Shown in pieces: positions 24,678 through 36,172 of a DNA stretch of 64,000 bases. A program made the translations under genes and the position numbers. The notes below the pieces were generated by a model that saw nothing but the letters and a program-made list of their open reading frames with translations, did not search any database and was not told where the DNA came from. Within the stretch, counting starts at the first letter, position 1. Each line of letters starts with the position of its first letter. This DNA is from CANKJK01 sp964400405 (GTDB lineage Bacteria > Acidobacteriota > Vicinamibacteria > Vicinamibacterales > UBA2999): the NCBI GenBank assembly GCA_964400405.1, contig CAYNUO010000005.1, positions 1-64,000 of the forward strand. The letters run 5' to 3'.

Positions 24678-26252
24678 ATGAAAATCGTTATTGCTGATGA
24701 TCTTCCGGCATCCGCCGCGGAGCTGCTGCGCGCGGAAGGCTGGACCGTAGATGCCACTCCAGGTCGCCCCGTCGAACAACTGAAGGCCGACCTCGCCGAT
24801 GCGGACGCCATCATGGTTCGCAGCGCCACGAAGGTCACCGCCGAGCTCATCGAGGCGGCGCCGAAGCTCCGCGTCATCGCCCGCGCGGGCACGGGCGTCG
24901 ACAACGTCGACGTCAAAGCCGCCAGCGCGCGCGGCATCGTCGTCATGAACGCGCCCGGTGCGAACAGCATCAGCGTCGCGGAGCTTGCCGTGGGCCAGAT
25001 TCTGTCCCTCGCCCGCCACATCCCCCGTGCCGACGCCACGATGAAGCAGGGCAAGTGGGACAAGAAGTCGTTCATGGGCGAGGAGATCCGGGACAAGGTC
25101 CTCGGTCTCGCCGGCCTCGGCCGCATCGGCCAGGAAGTCGCCCGCCGCGTCGCGCCGTTCGGCATGCGCGTGATCGCGCACGACCCCTTCATCTCCGCGC
25201 AGGTGGCGCAGGACCTCGGCGTCGAGCTGGTCTCGCTCGAGGACCTCTTCGCCAGGGCCGACTACATCTCGCTCCACATGCCGTCGACCGCCCAGACCAA
25301 GGGCATGGTGAACGCGGCGCTGCTGGCCAAGGCGAAGAAGGGCATCCGCATCGTCAACACCGCCCGCGGCGACCTGATCGACGAGGGTGCGCTGGCCGAC
25401 GCGATCGAGGCCGGTCATGTGGCCGGCGCCGCGCTCGACGTCTTCCAGAAGGAGCCGACCGTCGATCAGCGGCTGCAGAACCTGCCGCAGGTCGTCGCGT
25501 CTCCGCACATCGCGGCGTCGACGCGTGAGGCGCAGGAACTGGCCGGCAGCGAAACCACGATCGCGCTCCGCGACTGCCTCCGCGACGGCATCATCCGCAA
25601 CGCCGTCAACTTCGCGTCCGTCTCGCCCGAGGAGTACGGGCGGATGTCGCCGTTCATCTCGCTGGCTGAGCGCCTCGGGTCCGTGCTCGCCCAGCTGACG
25701 ACCGACCGGATCGAGTCCGTGGCCGTCCGCTACTACGGCGAGGCCCTCGGCAAGACGGATCTGATCGTCAGCGCCGTGCTGGTCGGCCTGTTCAAGCAGA
25801 TCCTGTCGGGCGGCGTCAGCGCGGTCAACGCGAAGGCGATCGCGCAGGAACGCGGCATCGAAGTGGTCGAGTCGCAGAGCACCCGTGCCCGCGACTACAC
25901 GCGCCTGCTGTCGGTGAAGGTGAAGACGAGCGCCGGCGAGCACTGGGTCGAAGGCGCGGTGTTCGACAAGGCCGCCCCGCGGCTGGTCCTGGTCGACGGT
26001 GTGCCGGTCGAGGCCGTGCTCGAGGGTTCGCTCATCGTGCTGTCCAACACGGATCAGCCCGGTGTCATCGGCGAGGTGGGCACCGTCCTCGGCAGGAAGG
26101 GCATCAACATCGGCACCTTCGCGCTGGGACGCGACGGCAAGCAGGCCGTTGGCGTGGTAAGCGTCGACGAGACGAAGCCCGTCGAGGAATCGGTAATGGC
26201 GGAACTGCGGGCGCTGCCGGCAGTGAAGACTGCCCGGCTCGTCAGGGTCTGA
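24678..26252 (+). CDS. serA: D-3-phosphoglycerate dehydrogenase
   Basis: SerA catalyses the first step of serine biosynthesis, oxidising 3-phosphoglycerate with NAD+. The 524-aa long form has a substrate domain, a Rossmann domain (LGLAGLGRIGQEVARRVAPFG), the catalytic RNTARG-type Arg (IVNTARGDLID), Glu and His (PHIAASTREAQE), then an ASB intervening domain and a C-terminal ACT domain (about 450-524, LSNTDQPGVIGEVGTVLG) that usually gives serine feedback. The start ATG is the first codon of the conserved N-terminus KIVIADDL. The 3' end overlaps the convergent PulC-like gene by 11 bp. Confidence 0.96.
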   Translation: MKIVIADDLPASAAELLRAEGWTVDATPGRPVEQLKADLADADAIMVRSATKVTAELIEAAPKLRVIARAGTGVDNVDVKAASARGIVVMNAPGANSISVAELAVGQILSLARHIPRADATMKQGKWDKKSFMGEEIRDKVLGLAGLGRIGQEVARRVAPFGMRVIAHDPFISAQVAQDLGVELVSLEDLFARADYISLHMPSTAQTKGMVNAALLAKAKKGIRIVNTARGDLIDEGALADAIEAGHVAGAALDVFQKEPTVDQRLQNLPQVVASPHIAASTREAQELAGSETTIALRDCLRDGIIRNAVNFASVSPEEYGRMSPFISLAERLGSVLAQLTTDRIESVAVRYYGEALGKTDLIVSAVLVGLFKQILSGGVSAVNAKAIAQERGIEVVESQSTRARDYTRLLSVKVKTSAGEHWVEGAVFDKAAPRLVLVDGVPVEAVLEGSLIVLSNTDQPGVIGEVGTVLGRKGINIGTFALGRDGKQAVGVVSVDETKPVEESVMAELRALPAVKTARLVRV

Positions 26253-26802
26253 ACGTCAGGCGGACGGTGGTGCCGGTGTCGGCGCGGATGAGTTCGACCG
26301 CGTCGGCATCGACCGCCGTCACCTCGAACTTCCCTTCCACCTTCTCCCCCGCCTTCACCAGCCAGAGTTCACCGCTTCCGGTGACGACCGCGGTACGGAC
26401 GACCACGTCACCCTGACGGTCCTCGGCGATCCCCGACAACGCGAACGGCGGAGGCAGGACCGGCGGCGGCGTCACCGCGGCTGCCGGCGCGACGGAAACG
26501 GGAACCGGTGCGGGTGCGGGCGGCGCCGACGCACGCACGAACCTGAACGGATCGCGCTCCGGCTCGGCGAATGTCTCGACGCCGGCCAACCGGCGGCCCA
26601 GCCGCTCGGCCTCGTCGTTGAGCTCCTGCATCTGTACGACGACGGCCTGCGTGGCCGCGGCGTCGAACCGGGCCGGCGGCGCCAGCCGGCTTTCGCCGGG
26701 CGCAACGACGGTCGGCGCGGACGCAAGCCAGGTGGCCAGCGCGGTCGTGCCGGACCAGACGAGCGTGCCCTTCCAGGTCGCCGGGAACATCGTGGTCATC
26801 AT
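26242..26802 (-). CDS. PulC/GspC-like domain protein, function unknown
   Basis: The 186-aa product has a short hydrophobic N-terminal stretch (LVWSGTTALATWLASAP), a middle region rich in Ala/Pro (about 75-115) and a C-terminal small beta domain (about 116-186, FALSGIAEDRQGDVVVRTAV, WLVKAGEKVEGKFEVTAVD). The last part resembles the homology region of type II secretion GspC/PulC or of PilP. An inner-membrane protein with a periplasmic domain is likely. There is no other gsp gene nearby. ATGs at 26802/26799 are the likely starts; a GTG at 26820 is possible. Confidence 0.55.
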   Translation of the reverse strand: MMTTMFPATWKGTLVWSGTTALATWLASAPTVVAPGESRLAPPARFDAAATQAVVVQMQELNDEAERLGRRLAGVETFAEPERDPFRFVRASAPPAPAPVPVSVAPAAAVTPPPVLPPPFALSGIAEDRQGDVVVRTAVVTGSGELWLVKAGEKVEGKFEVTAVDADAVELIRADTGTTVRLTFRP

Positions 26803-26832
26803 ACAGCGCCGTGGATCCACGCGCGATGGGCC

Positions 26833-27635
26833 GTGTTAGGATTCGACGTGCACCGTGAAACGTTCCGAAATCCCTTCGATCGGACGTCTCAGCCCCTCCG
26901 CACGGTTGCCCTGATCCCGGCCCGCTACGCATCGACCCGCTTCCCCGGCAAGCCGCTGGCTGAAATCGCCGGCCGGCCCATGATCGAGCACGTGTACCGT
27001 CGGACCGCCGCGGCCTCCAGCGTAGACGCCGTGGCCGTGGCCACCGACGACACCAGAATCGCCGAGGCGGTCACCGCGTTCGGCGGCCACGCCGTGATGA
27101 CCGGGGCGCACCACACGAGCGGTTCCGACCGCATCGCCGAGGCCGCGCGGCAGCTCTCCTGCGACGTCATCGTGAACGTACAGGGCGACGAGCCGCTGAT
27201 CACCCCGGAGGCGATCGACGCCGCCGTCGCCCCGCTCCTCGCCGACGCGTCGATCCTGATGAGCACACTGGCCGCGCCGATGGCCGACCTGCGCGACGCC
27301 GACGACCCGAACGTCGTGAAGGTGGTGCTCGACCGGCGGGGTGATGCGCTCTACTTCTCCCGCGCGCGGATTCCGTTCGCCAGGCAACCCGGCGCTGGTG
27401 CAGCGCCGCTGCGCCACATCGGCCTCTACGCCTACCGGCGGTCGCTGCTGCTGGAGTTCTCCGGCTGGCCGCGGTCTCCGCTCGAGGACACCGAATCGCT
27501 CGAACAGCTCCGCGCGCTTGAACGCGGCATCCGTATCCGTACCGTCATCACCCCGTACGAGTCCATCGGCGTCGATACCCCAGACGACCTGACCCGTGTC
27601 CGTGCCGCAATCGAGCGGCGAATCCTCCAGCACAC

Positions 27636-27639
<4 letters not shown>
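26833..27639 (+). CDS. kdsB: CMP-Kdo synthetase (3-deoxy-manno-octulosonate cytidylyltransferase)
   Basis: KdsB activates Kdo with CTP to CMP-Kdo for lipid A-core synthesis. The 268-aa product has the signature IPARYASTRFPGKPL, VQGDEPLI for the nucleotide and metal site, and SRARIPF. Residues 1-22 precede the conserved core and have no homologous role. The start is a GTG at 26833 or a second GTG at 26848; no ATG is close to the core. It overlaps pyrG by 4 bp, which couples the CTP consumer to the CTP maker. Confidence 0.93.
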
Positions 27640-29261
<1,622 letters not shown>

Positions 29262-29320
29262 CACCTTCCGCCGGAAGCCGCGAGGTTTCCGGTGGTACGG
29301 CCCACCAATGAGATGGCTTC

Positions 29321-29326
29321 TATAAT
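29321..29326 (+). promoter_or_regulatory. Consensus -10 (TATAAT) at the kdsA start
   Basis: TATAAT overlaps the ATG at 29325 and is 7 nt before a GTG at 29334. If used, the mRNA would begin at this GTG and be leaderless, and the ATG at 29325 could serve only read-through transcripts from pyrG. The -35 is weak. Confidence 0.4.
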
Positions 29327-30167
29327 GGCGGCCGTGCAGCGCGTTTCCGCGGGACCGGTCACATTCGGCGACGGGTCCCTTCCCTTCATCCTGGGCCCGT
29401 GCGTCATCGAGAGCCGTGAGCACGCCATCGAGATGGCGCTCGCGATTCGCGAGATCGCGGCCCGCGCCGGCGTGGCCGCCGTCTTCAAGGCGTCCTTTGA
29501 CAAGGCCAACCGGACTTCCGTGACGTCGTTCCGCGGCCCCGGTCTGCGCGACGGCCTCAGCGTCCTCGCCGACGTCCGGCAGCGCAGCGGACTCCCGGTG
29601 CTCACCGATATCCACGAGGCCGCGCAGGCCGCTCCGGTGGCGGAGGTCGTGGACATCCTGCAGATTCCGGCGTTCCTGTGCCGCCAGACAGACCTGCTCG
29701 TCGCGGCGGCCGCGACCGGCCGGATGGTCAACATCAAGAAGGGTCAGTTTCTCGCGCCGAACGACATGCGGCATGCGATCGCCAAAGTCACCTCCACAGG
29801 CAACCGGTCCGTGACGCTGACCGAGCGGGGGTCGACCTTCGGCTACAACAACCTCGTGGTCGACATGCGGGCGTTTCCGATGATGCGCGCGCTCGGCTAC
29901 CCGGTGATCTTCGACGTCACCCACAGCCTCCAGCTCCCCGGCGCCGGTGACGGCGTGACCATCGGCCTCGCCGAGCACATCGAACCGCTGGCCTCCGCCG
30001 GCGTGGCGGCGGGTGTCGACGGTGTGTTCATGGAGGTCCACGACGACCCCCGGCGCGCCAGGAGCGACGCGGCCAACGCACTCCGTCTCGATCGTCTCGA
30101 ACCGCTGCTGGCCCGGCTGCTCGCGCTGCACCGCGTACCCGCATGTCCGCCTGAGGTCAGCCGGTGA
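29325..30167 (+). CDS. kdsA: Kdo-8-phosphate synthase, metal-dependent class
   Basis: KdsA condenses arabinose-5-phosphate with PEP to Kdo-8-phosphate. The 280-aa TIM barrel has VTFGDGSLPFILGPCVIESR, KASFDKANRTS, GLPVLTDIHE and DVTHSLQLPG. Residue Cys26 in GPCVIES is the metal ligand of class II enzymes (as in Aquifex), where the E. coli class I enzyme has Asn. A metal-dependent mechanism is therefore inferred. Starts at ATG 29325, GTG 29334 or further upstream are possible. The gene overlaps kdsD by 4 bp. Confidence 0.94.
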   Translation: MAAVQRVSAGPVTFGDGSLPFILGPCVIESREHAIEMALAIREIAARAGVAAVFKASFDKANRTSVTSFRGPGLRDGLSVLADVRQRSGLPVLTDIHEAAQAAPVAEVVDILQIPAFLCRQTDLLVAAAATGRMVNIKKGQFLAPNDMRHAIAKVTSTGNRSVTLTERGSTFGYNNLVVDMRAFPMMRALGYPVIFDVTHSLQLPGAGDGVTIGLAEHIEPLASAGVAAGVDGVFMEVHDDPRRARSDAANALRLDRLEPLLARLLALHRVPACPPEVSR

Positions 30168-31147
30168 CGCCTCCTGCGGAAACGCAGCCCGGTGGGCGTG
30201 ACCTCGCGAAGAGCGTGCTCGAAACGGAGGCGGCCGCCATCCGCGCGCTGGTCGACCGCATCGGGCCGTCGTTCGACGACGCCGTGCGAATCGTCGCCGG
30301 CTGCCGGGGCCGTGTCATCGTCACCGGCATGGGCAAGTCCGGCATCATCAGCCGGAAGCTCGCCGCGACGTTGACCGGCACGGGAACCGCCGCGTTCTTT
30401 CTGCACCCGGCCGAAGCGATCCACGGCGACCTCGGCGCCATCCAGACCGACGACGTCGTGATCGCGCTGTCGCATAGCGGCGAGACGGACGAGATTCTCC
30501 GGCTGCTGCAGACCATCAAGCGCCTCGGCGCCTCCCTCATCGCGCTGACGGGCGCGCCCGGCTCGACGCTGGGCCGGGCCGCCGACGCGGTGCTGGACTG
30601 CGGCGTGTCCGCCGAAGCGTGTCCGCTCGGCCTCGCACCGACGGCGAGCACGACGGCCGCGCTCGCGATGGGAGACGCCCTCGCGATGACCGTGCTGCAG
30701 GCGAAGGGCTTCCGCGTGGAGGACTTCGCGTCCCTGCACCCGGGTGGCAAGCTCGGCAAGCAGTTCATGCGCGTCGGGGACCTGATGCACACGGGCGACG
30801 CCCTCCCGTCGGTCACCCTGGACACACCGGTGCCTGACGTGATCTACGAGATCTCCCGGAAGAGCCTCGGCATGACGTGCGTGGTGGATGCTGCCGGGCT
30901 GCTGGCAGGCGTCATCACCGATGGTGACCTGCGGCGCCACATGATCGGCACGGCGGACCTGCTGACCCGCGGCGCGAAGGACATCATGACGGCACGGCCC
31001 GTGGTCCTGAAGCCGGACGTGCTCGCGGCCGAGGCGCTGCACGTACTCGAGCGCCGCAAGATCACGTCCGTCGTCGTCGTTGACGGAGCCGGGCGTCCCG
31101 AGGGCGTGCTGCATCTGCACAGCCTCTGGGGCACGGAACTCATCTAG
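30164..31147 (+). CDS. kdsD: Arabinose-5-phosphate isomerase
   Basis: KdsD makes D-arabinose-5-phosphate from ribulose-5-phosphate, the first step of the Kdo pathway. The 327-aa product has an N-terminal SIS domain (VIVTGMGKSGIISRKLAATL, ALSHSGETDEIL, PTASTTAALAMGDALA) and two CBS motifs (about 205-327, MHTGDALPSVTLDTPV and MTARPVVLKPDV). The start is a GTG overlapping the kdsA stop (GTGA). Its position between kdsA and lapB makes the Kdo role secure. Confidence 0.95.
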   Translation: MTPPAETQPGGRDLAKSVLETEAAAIRALVDRIGPSFDDAVRIVAGCRGRVIVTGMGKSGIISRKLAATLTGTGTAAFFLHPAEAIHGDLGAIQTDDVVIALSHSGETDEILRLLQTIKRLGASLIALTGAPGSTLGRAADAVLDCGVSAEACPLGLAPTASTTAALAMGDALAMTVLQAKGFRVEDFASLHPGGKLGKQFMRVGDLMHTGDALPSVTLDTPVPDVIYEISRKSLGMTCVVDAAGLLAGVITDGDLRRHMIGTADLLTRGAKDIMTARPVVLKPDVLAAEALHVLERRKITSVVVVDGAGRPEGVLHLHSLWGTELI

Positions 31148-31162
31148 CCCGCGGGACACGTC

Positions 31163-32380
31163 GTGCAGTTCAGCGCACAGTTCTGGCTTCTCGCGACTCT
31201 GCTGGCACTGCTCGCCGGCATCTTCAGCGGCAAGGCGTGGGAGCGCTACAAGCTCCGCGACGGGCGCTGGCTGGACCGCCGCCGGCTGCGCGACACCCCG
31301 CACTACATGCTCGGCCTGCACTTCCTCGTCACCGGCCGGATCGACGACGCGATCGATGAGCTGACCCAGGCGGCGTCGACCGAACCCGACGCGCTGGAAG
31401 TGCAGATGATCCTCGGCAACCTGTTCCGCGAGAAGGGACAGGTCACCCGGGCCATCAGCACGCATCAGTCACTGCTGCAGCGCGCGGGCCTCCGGCCGAT
31501 CGAGCACGCGCACATCCTGCTCTGCCTGGGCCTGGACTTCCGCCGTGGCGGCTTCGTGGACCGGGCCGCGGAGGCCTTCCGTGAGGTCCTCACGCTCGAC
31601 CCGGCGAACCGGCACGCCCTCGTCAACCTCCAGAAGCTTCACGAGGACCAGCACCAGTGGGACGACGCTGCGTCGGCGCGGCGGCAGATCGCGCAGATCG
31701 ACGGCGCCCCGCGGCCGGCGAACCTCGAGATCCTCGCGTTTCTGGAGAACGAGATCGGCGCGGCGCACCTCAAGGCCGGCGCCGATGCGCCGGCCATGCA
31801 GGCGTTCGAGCGCGCGCTCGATATCGACGCGCACACCGCCCCTGCGCACCTCAACCTCGGCGACGTCCGGCGCCGCCGCGGCGAGCTCGCCCAGGCCATC
31901 AGGGCGTGGGAGGCGCTCGCTGCCGCGGTCCCCGACCGGGCGCACCTGGTGTTCGAGCGCCTGGAGGCAGCCTACCGGGAGGCGGGCGTGCCGGAGCGAT
32001 TCCCCGCGTTCTGCCGCGGCCTGATTGCCGCGAATCCGCAGGACTGGCGGGCGCGCTTAGCGCTGGCCCGGCACGACCTCGCCGCCGGACGGTCCACCGA
32101 GGCCTTCGAGAGCCTGATGGACGCCCTTCCGCACCACCCGCACGGCATGAGCGTGCACCAGGCCGTCTGGCAGGTCCTGGCCGGAGCCGGCTTCGACCCG
32201 GCCCTTGTGTCGCGGTATGTCGTGCTGGCCCGCGAAGCCGTCTTTTATCTCGACCCTCACATCTGCACGCGCTGCCGCTATCGCAGCACGGAGCTGCTCT
32301 GGCAGTGTCCCCAGTGCCACGAATGGAACACGTTCGTCGAGGAGCGGGTCGGGCCGGCGCGCGGCGCCTTCTCCGAGTAG
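31163..32380 (+). CDS. lapB: LapB (YciM)-like TPR protein, LPS assembly regulator
   Basis: LapB is an inner-membrane scaffold that in E. coli brings LpxC to FtsH and links LPS synthesis with export. The 405-aa product has one N-terminal membrane helix (FWLLATLLALLAGIFSG), TPR repeats over about residues 45-350, and a rubredoxin-like C-terminal knuckle with C368/C371 and C382/C385 (CTRC, CPQC), which is the LapB hallmark. It starts with GTG 15 bp after kdsD and so extends the Kdo operon. The LpxC role is inferred from the family. Confidence 0.9.
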   Translation: MQFSAQFWLLATLLALLAGIFSGKAWERYKLRDGRWLDRRRLRDTPHYMLGLHFLVTGRIDDAIDELTQAASTEPDALEVQMILGNLFREKGQVTRAISTHQSLLQRAGLRPIEHAHILLCLGLDFRRGGFVDRAAEAFREVLTLDPANRHALVNLQKLHEDQHQWDDAASARRQIAQIDGAPRPANLEILAFLENEIGAAHLKAGADAPAMQAFERALDIDAHTAPAHLNLGDVRRRRGELAQAIRAWEALAAAVPDRAHLVFERLEAAYREAGVPERFPAFCRGLIAANPQDWRARLALARHDLAAGRSTEAFESLMDALPHHPHGMSVHQAVWQVLAGAGFDPALVSRYVVLAREAVFYLDPHICTRCRYRSTELLWQCPQCHEWNTFVEERVGPARGAFSE

Positions 32381-32417
32381 CGCGGACTTCTCCACGGTTG
32401 GCGCGCAATCTTTCGGC

Positions 32418-32446
32418 TTGGCCGGCACGCCTATCTTCGCTAGGCT
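32418..32446 (+). promoter_or_regulatory. Possible promoter of the cytochrome c'-like gene
   Basis: TTGGCC (32418-32423), 17-nt spacer, TAGGCT (32441-32446). The match to consensus is modest. It lies 62 bp before the ATG at 32508. Confidence 0.25.
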
Positions 32447-32507
32447 GTCCCGGGTCTGGTTTTACTTTGTCCATGCGCACGGGTCACGTGCGCCTGAGGA
32501 GGACTAC

Positions 32508-32921
32508 ATGCGCCGGCTGTCTCTTGCCATTACCTGTCTGCTCGTTGCCAGCATGATCGCGGCTGTCCGCGCTGCTGAGAAGCCATCCGCTGAGTTTCAG
32601 AAGGCCATGAAGGACCTTGGCGGTGCGATGGCGGCGCTCGGCAAGCCCGGAGCGTCCGAGGACTTCGACCTTGCCAAGAAGCAGGGTCAGGCCGCGAAGG
32701 ACGCGTTCGCGGTCGTGCTGAAGTACTGGAACGCCAAGGGCGTACCGGATGCCATCAAGCTGTCGGAGACCGGGGCCAAGGCGGCCGCCGACCTGTATGT
32801 GAGCGCCGACCTCTCGAGCAGCGAGGGTATCCAGGCAGCCATGAAGGACATGGGCGGCAGCTGCCAGGCGTGCCACCAGGCCCACCGCGAGAAGACCGCG
32901 GAGGGCTTCGAAATCAAGTAG
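32508..32921 (+). CDS. Cytochrome c'-like secreted haem protein
   Basis: The 137-aa product has a Sec signal peptide (about 1-22, cleavage near VRA-AEK), then an all-helical domain ending with a single haem-binding CQACH (119-123). A C-terminal CxxCH in a four-helix protein of this size is the cytochrome c' or c556 pattern. It is expected in the periplasm; the ligand or partner (NO, electron carrier) is unknown. The ATG is chosen because of the strong GAGGAGG 7-12 nt upstream. It stands alone between lapB and the convergent coaE. Confidence 0.8.
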   Translation: MRRLSLAITCLLVASMIAAVRAAEKPSAEFQKAMKDLGGAMAALGKPGASEDFDLAKKQGQAAKDAFAVVLKYWNAKGVPDAIKLSETGAKAAADLYVSADLSSSEGIQAAMKDMGGSCQACHQAHREKTAEGFEIK

Positions 32922-32980
32922 CGGCCTCCCCGGCCGTCTGCTGACACACCGCGGTGGACGCGTCCGCCGCGGTGTGTGTT

Positions 32981-33628
32981 TCATCGCCCGCGCGGCTCGA
33001 GCGCGGGCAGTCCCCAGTCCCGCCACACCGCCTCGAGCGCCGCGATCGTGGCCTCCGGATCGCCGGACGTGTCGATGACGGCGTCCGCACGACGACGCCG
33101 TTCCTCGGCAGGCATCTGCGCCGACACCCGCGCCCGCACCGCCTCCGCGGTCAGGCCGTCGCGAGCCATCACGCGGGCCACCTGGGTCTCTGCCGGACAG
33201 TCGGTGAGGATCACGCGGTCGAACCGGGACTCCGATCCCGTTTCAAACAGCAGCGGCACCGCCACGACCGCCGGCCCCGTCTGCGCGGCGAGCCAGGCCG
33301 CCACGGCCTGCCAGACGGCCGGATGCACGAGACGCTCGAGGTCCCGCCGGGCCGACACATCGGCGAACACGACCCGCGCCAGAGCTTCCCGGTCGAGTCC
33401 TCCGTCCGGTGCAAGGACCGCCGGCCCGAAGCGCGCAACCACGGCGGCGAGCGCCGGCGTGCCCCGCTGCACCACGTCCCGCGAGACGGCATCGGTATCG
33501 AGCGTGGGCACACCGCATCGCGCGAGATGACGCAGGACGAACGACTTCCCTGTGCCGATGCCGCCGGTCAGGCCGATGCGTGCTGTTCTCAGAGGCACCG
33601 TTCTTAGAGGCACCGTTTCTAGAGGCAC
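32981..33628 (-). CDS. coaE: Dephospho-CoA kinase
   Basis: CoaE phosphorylates dephospho-CoA in the last step of CoA synthesis. The 215-aa frame contains RIGLTGGIGTGKSFVLRHLA (P loop), LDTDAVSRDVVQRG and VAVPLLFETG. The 5' end is odd: three tandem 15-bp units each begin with GTG and encode VPLET, VPLRT, VPLRT, so GTG codons at 33628, 33613 and 33598 are all in frame. The last gives the most family-like N-terminus. It is 27 bp after folD on the same strand. Confidence 0.93.
   Translation of the reverse strand: MPLETVPLRTVPLRTARIGLTGGIGTGKSFVLRHLARCGVPTLDTDAVSRDVVQRGTPALAAVVARFGPAVLAPDGGLDREALARVVFADVSARRDLERLVHPAVWQAVAAWLAAQTGPAVVAVPLLFETGSESRFDRVILTDCPAETQVARVMARDGLTAEAVRARVSAQMPAEERRRRADAVIDTSGDPEATIAALEAVWRDWGLPALEPRGR
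33584..33628 (-). repeat. Three tandem 15-bp units covering the coaE start
   Basis: On the minus strand the units are GTGCCTCTAGAAACG, GTGCCTCTAAGAACG and GTGCCTCTGAGAACA. Each keeps the reading frame and supplies a possible GTG start. Gain or loss of a unit would alter the CoaE N-terminus by five residues without breaking the gene. Confidence 0.8.
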
Positions 33629-33655
33629 TGCGCCGCCACGCGGATCTCTCCCCGC

Positions 33656-34585
<930 letters not shown>

Positions 34586-34592
34586 CGCGCGA

Positions 34593-36095
34593 CTACGCCT
34601 GTCCGTTCCGCCGGCGCAGCTCGCTGTGCGTCCGGCTGTAGCCGAAGTAGACGATCAGGCCGATGAGGAGCCAGCCGAGGAGCCGGTACCAGTTCTCGAC
34701 CGGAAGCGAGAGCATCAGCAGCAGGCACGAGAAGATGCCGAGGATCGGCACGACCGGAAAGAACGGCACCCTGAAGGGCCGCGGCGTCTCGGGGTGCGTC
34801 CGCCGCATCACGAGCACCGCCGCGCATACCGCGAGGAACGCGAAGAGCGTGCCGATGTTCGTCAGATGCAGCAGCGCGTCCAGCGGCAGGAAACCCGTCA
34901 GAATCGCCACGGCGACGCCGATCAGGATCGTCGAGCGATGGGGGGTCTTGAACCGGGGATGGACGTCTCCGAAGAAGCCGCGCGGCACCATGCCGTCCCG
35001 CGCCATTGCGAGGAACACACGCGGGCCCGACAGCATCAGCACGAGGAGCACCGACGTGATCCCGGCCACGCCGGCGGCGGCGATGATGAACTCCGCCCAT
35101 CCGAGGCCCACGTGCTTGAACGCGTCCGACACGCCCGCGTCGACGCTGATCTGGGTGTAGGGCACCATGCCGGTCAGGACGGCCACCACGGCGATGTACA
35201 GCACGGTGCAGATGAGCAGCGACGCAATGATCCCGATCGGCACATCCCGCTGCGGATTCTTCGCCTCCTCGGCATGCGTCGACACGGAGTCGAAGCCGAT
35301 GTAGGCAAAGAAGATGATCGCGGCGCCCGCCAGCATGCCGACCGGCTGGCCTCCGGCGTTGACCTGCCCGAGGATCGGCGTCCCGAAGATGCTGAGCCCG
35401 CTCAGCCCGAAGGGCGCGAACGGATGCCAGTTCTCCGGATTCACGTAGAAGGCGCCGACCGCGATGACAAACAGCACCGCGGCGACCTTGACGCCCACCA
35501 TGGCGGCGTTGAACGACGCGCTCTCCTGGATGCCCTTGACCAGGATGGCCGTGACGACGGCGACCACGAGCACCGCCGGCAGGTTCACCAGCGCCCCCGT
35601 CTGGACGAAGCTGTCGGTGGCCGCGTCGTAGATGATCGGCGCCTTCGTCAGCGCGGCGGGCAGGTGTACGCCGAACTTCGCGATCACGCTCTGGAAGTAG
35701 CCCGACCAGCCGTTGGCCACCGTCGCCGAACCCACCGCGTACTCGAGGACGAGGTCCCAGCCGATGATCCAGGCGAAGAGCTCGCCGAGCGTCGCGTACG
35801 CGTACGTGTAGGCCGACCCCGCGACCGGCACCATCGACGCGAACTCGGCGTAGCAGAGCGCCGCGAAGATGCACGTCAGGCCGGCGACGACGTAGGAGAG
35901 CATCAGCGCCGGACCGGCGACGCTGTGCGCCGCGGACCCCGTGGCGACGAAGATGCCGGCCCCGATGATCGCGCCGACGCCGAGCGAGGACAGCTGCACC
36001 GGGCCGAGCACGCGGCGCAGCCGCTGTTCGCCGTGCAGTTCTTCCAGCAGGTGCGCGAGTGGCTTTCTGGCGAAGAGCGGATTCGAACCTGGCAT
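34593..36095 (-). CDS. APC-family amino acid permease
   Basis: This inner-membrane amino acid transporter has 500 aa and about 12 hydrophobic helices. The first helix contains LGVGAIIGAGIFVATG, the APC signature for substrate binding, and FAYIGFDSVSTHAEEAKNPQRD is typical of cationic amino acid transporter (CAT/YfnA-like) members. The C-terminal PFRVPFFPVVPILGI also fits. The substrate is not predictable. The ATG at 36095 has a strong GGAGGA site; the frame remains open upstream but that part is not conserved. A GATAAT -10 lies at 36114-36119. Confidence 0.88.
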   Translation of the reverse strand: MPGSNPLFARKPLAHLLEELHGEQRLRRVLGPVQLSSLGVGAIIGAGIFVATGSAAHSVAGPALMLSYVVAGLTCIFAALCYAEFASMVPVAGSAYTYAYATLGELFAWIIGWDLVLEYAVGSATVANGWSGYFQSVIAKFGVHLPAALTKAPIIYDAATDSFVQTGALVNLPAVLVVAVVTAILVKGIQESASFNAAMVGVKVAAVLFVIAVGAFYVNPENWHPFAPFGLSGLSIFGTPILGQVNAGGQPVGMLAGAAIIFFAYIGFDSVSTHAEEAKNPQRDVPIGIIASLLICTVLYIAVVAVLTGMVPYTQISVDAGVSDAFKHVGLGWAEFIIAAAGVAGITSVLLVLMLSGPRVFLAMARDGMVPRGFFGDVHPRFKTPHRSTILIGVAVAILTGFLPLDALLHLTNIGTLFAFLAVCAAVLVMRRTHPETPRPFRVPFFPVVPILGIFSCLLLMLSLPVENWYRLLGWLLIGLIVYFGYSRTHSELRRRNGQA

Positions 36096-36113
36096 CAGTC
36101 CTCCGGACGCGGA

Positions 36114-36119
36114 ATTATC
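36114..36119 (-). promoter_or_regulatory. Possible -10 of the permease gene
   Basis: GATAAT on the minus strand lies 18 bp before the ATG, leaving a leader of about 10 nt that just includes the GGAGGA ribosome-binding site. The -35 is not recognisable. Confidence 0.3.
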
Positions 36120-36172
36120 TCTCGTGTTCCACCTTCCCGCAGCAGCAATGACGCTGCGTGGGCGGGTCCTGT

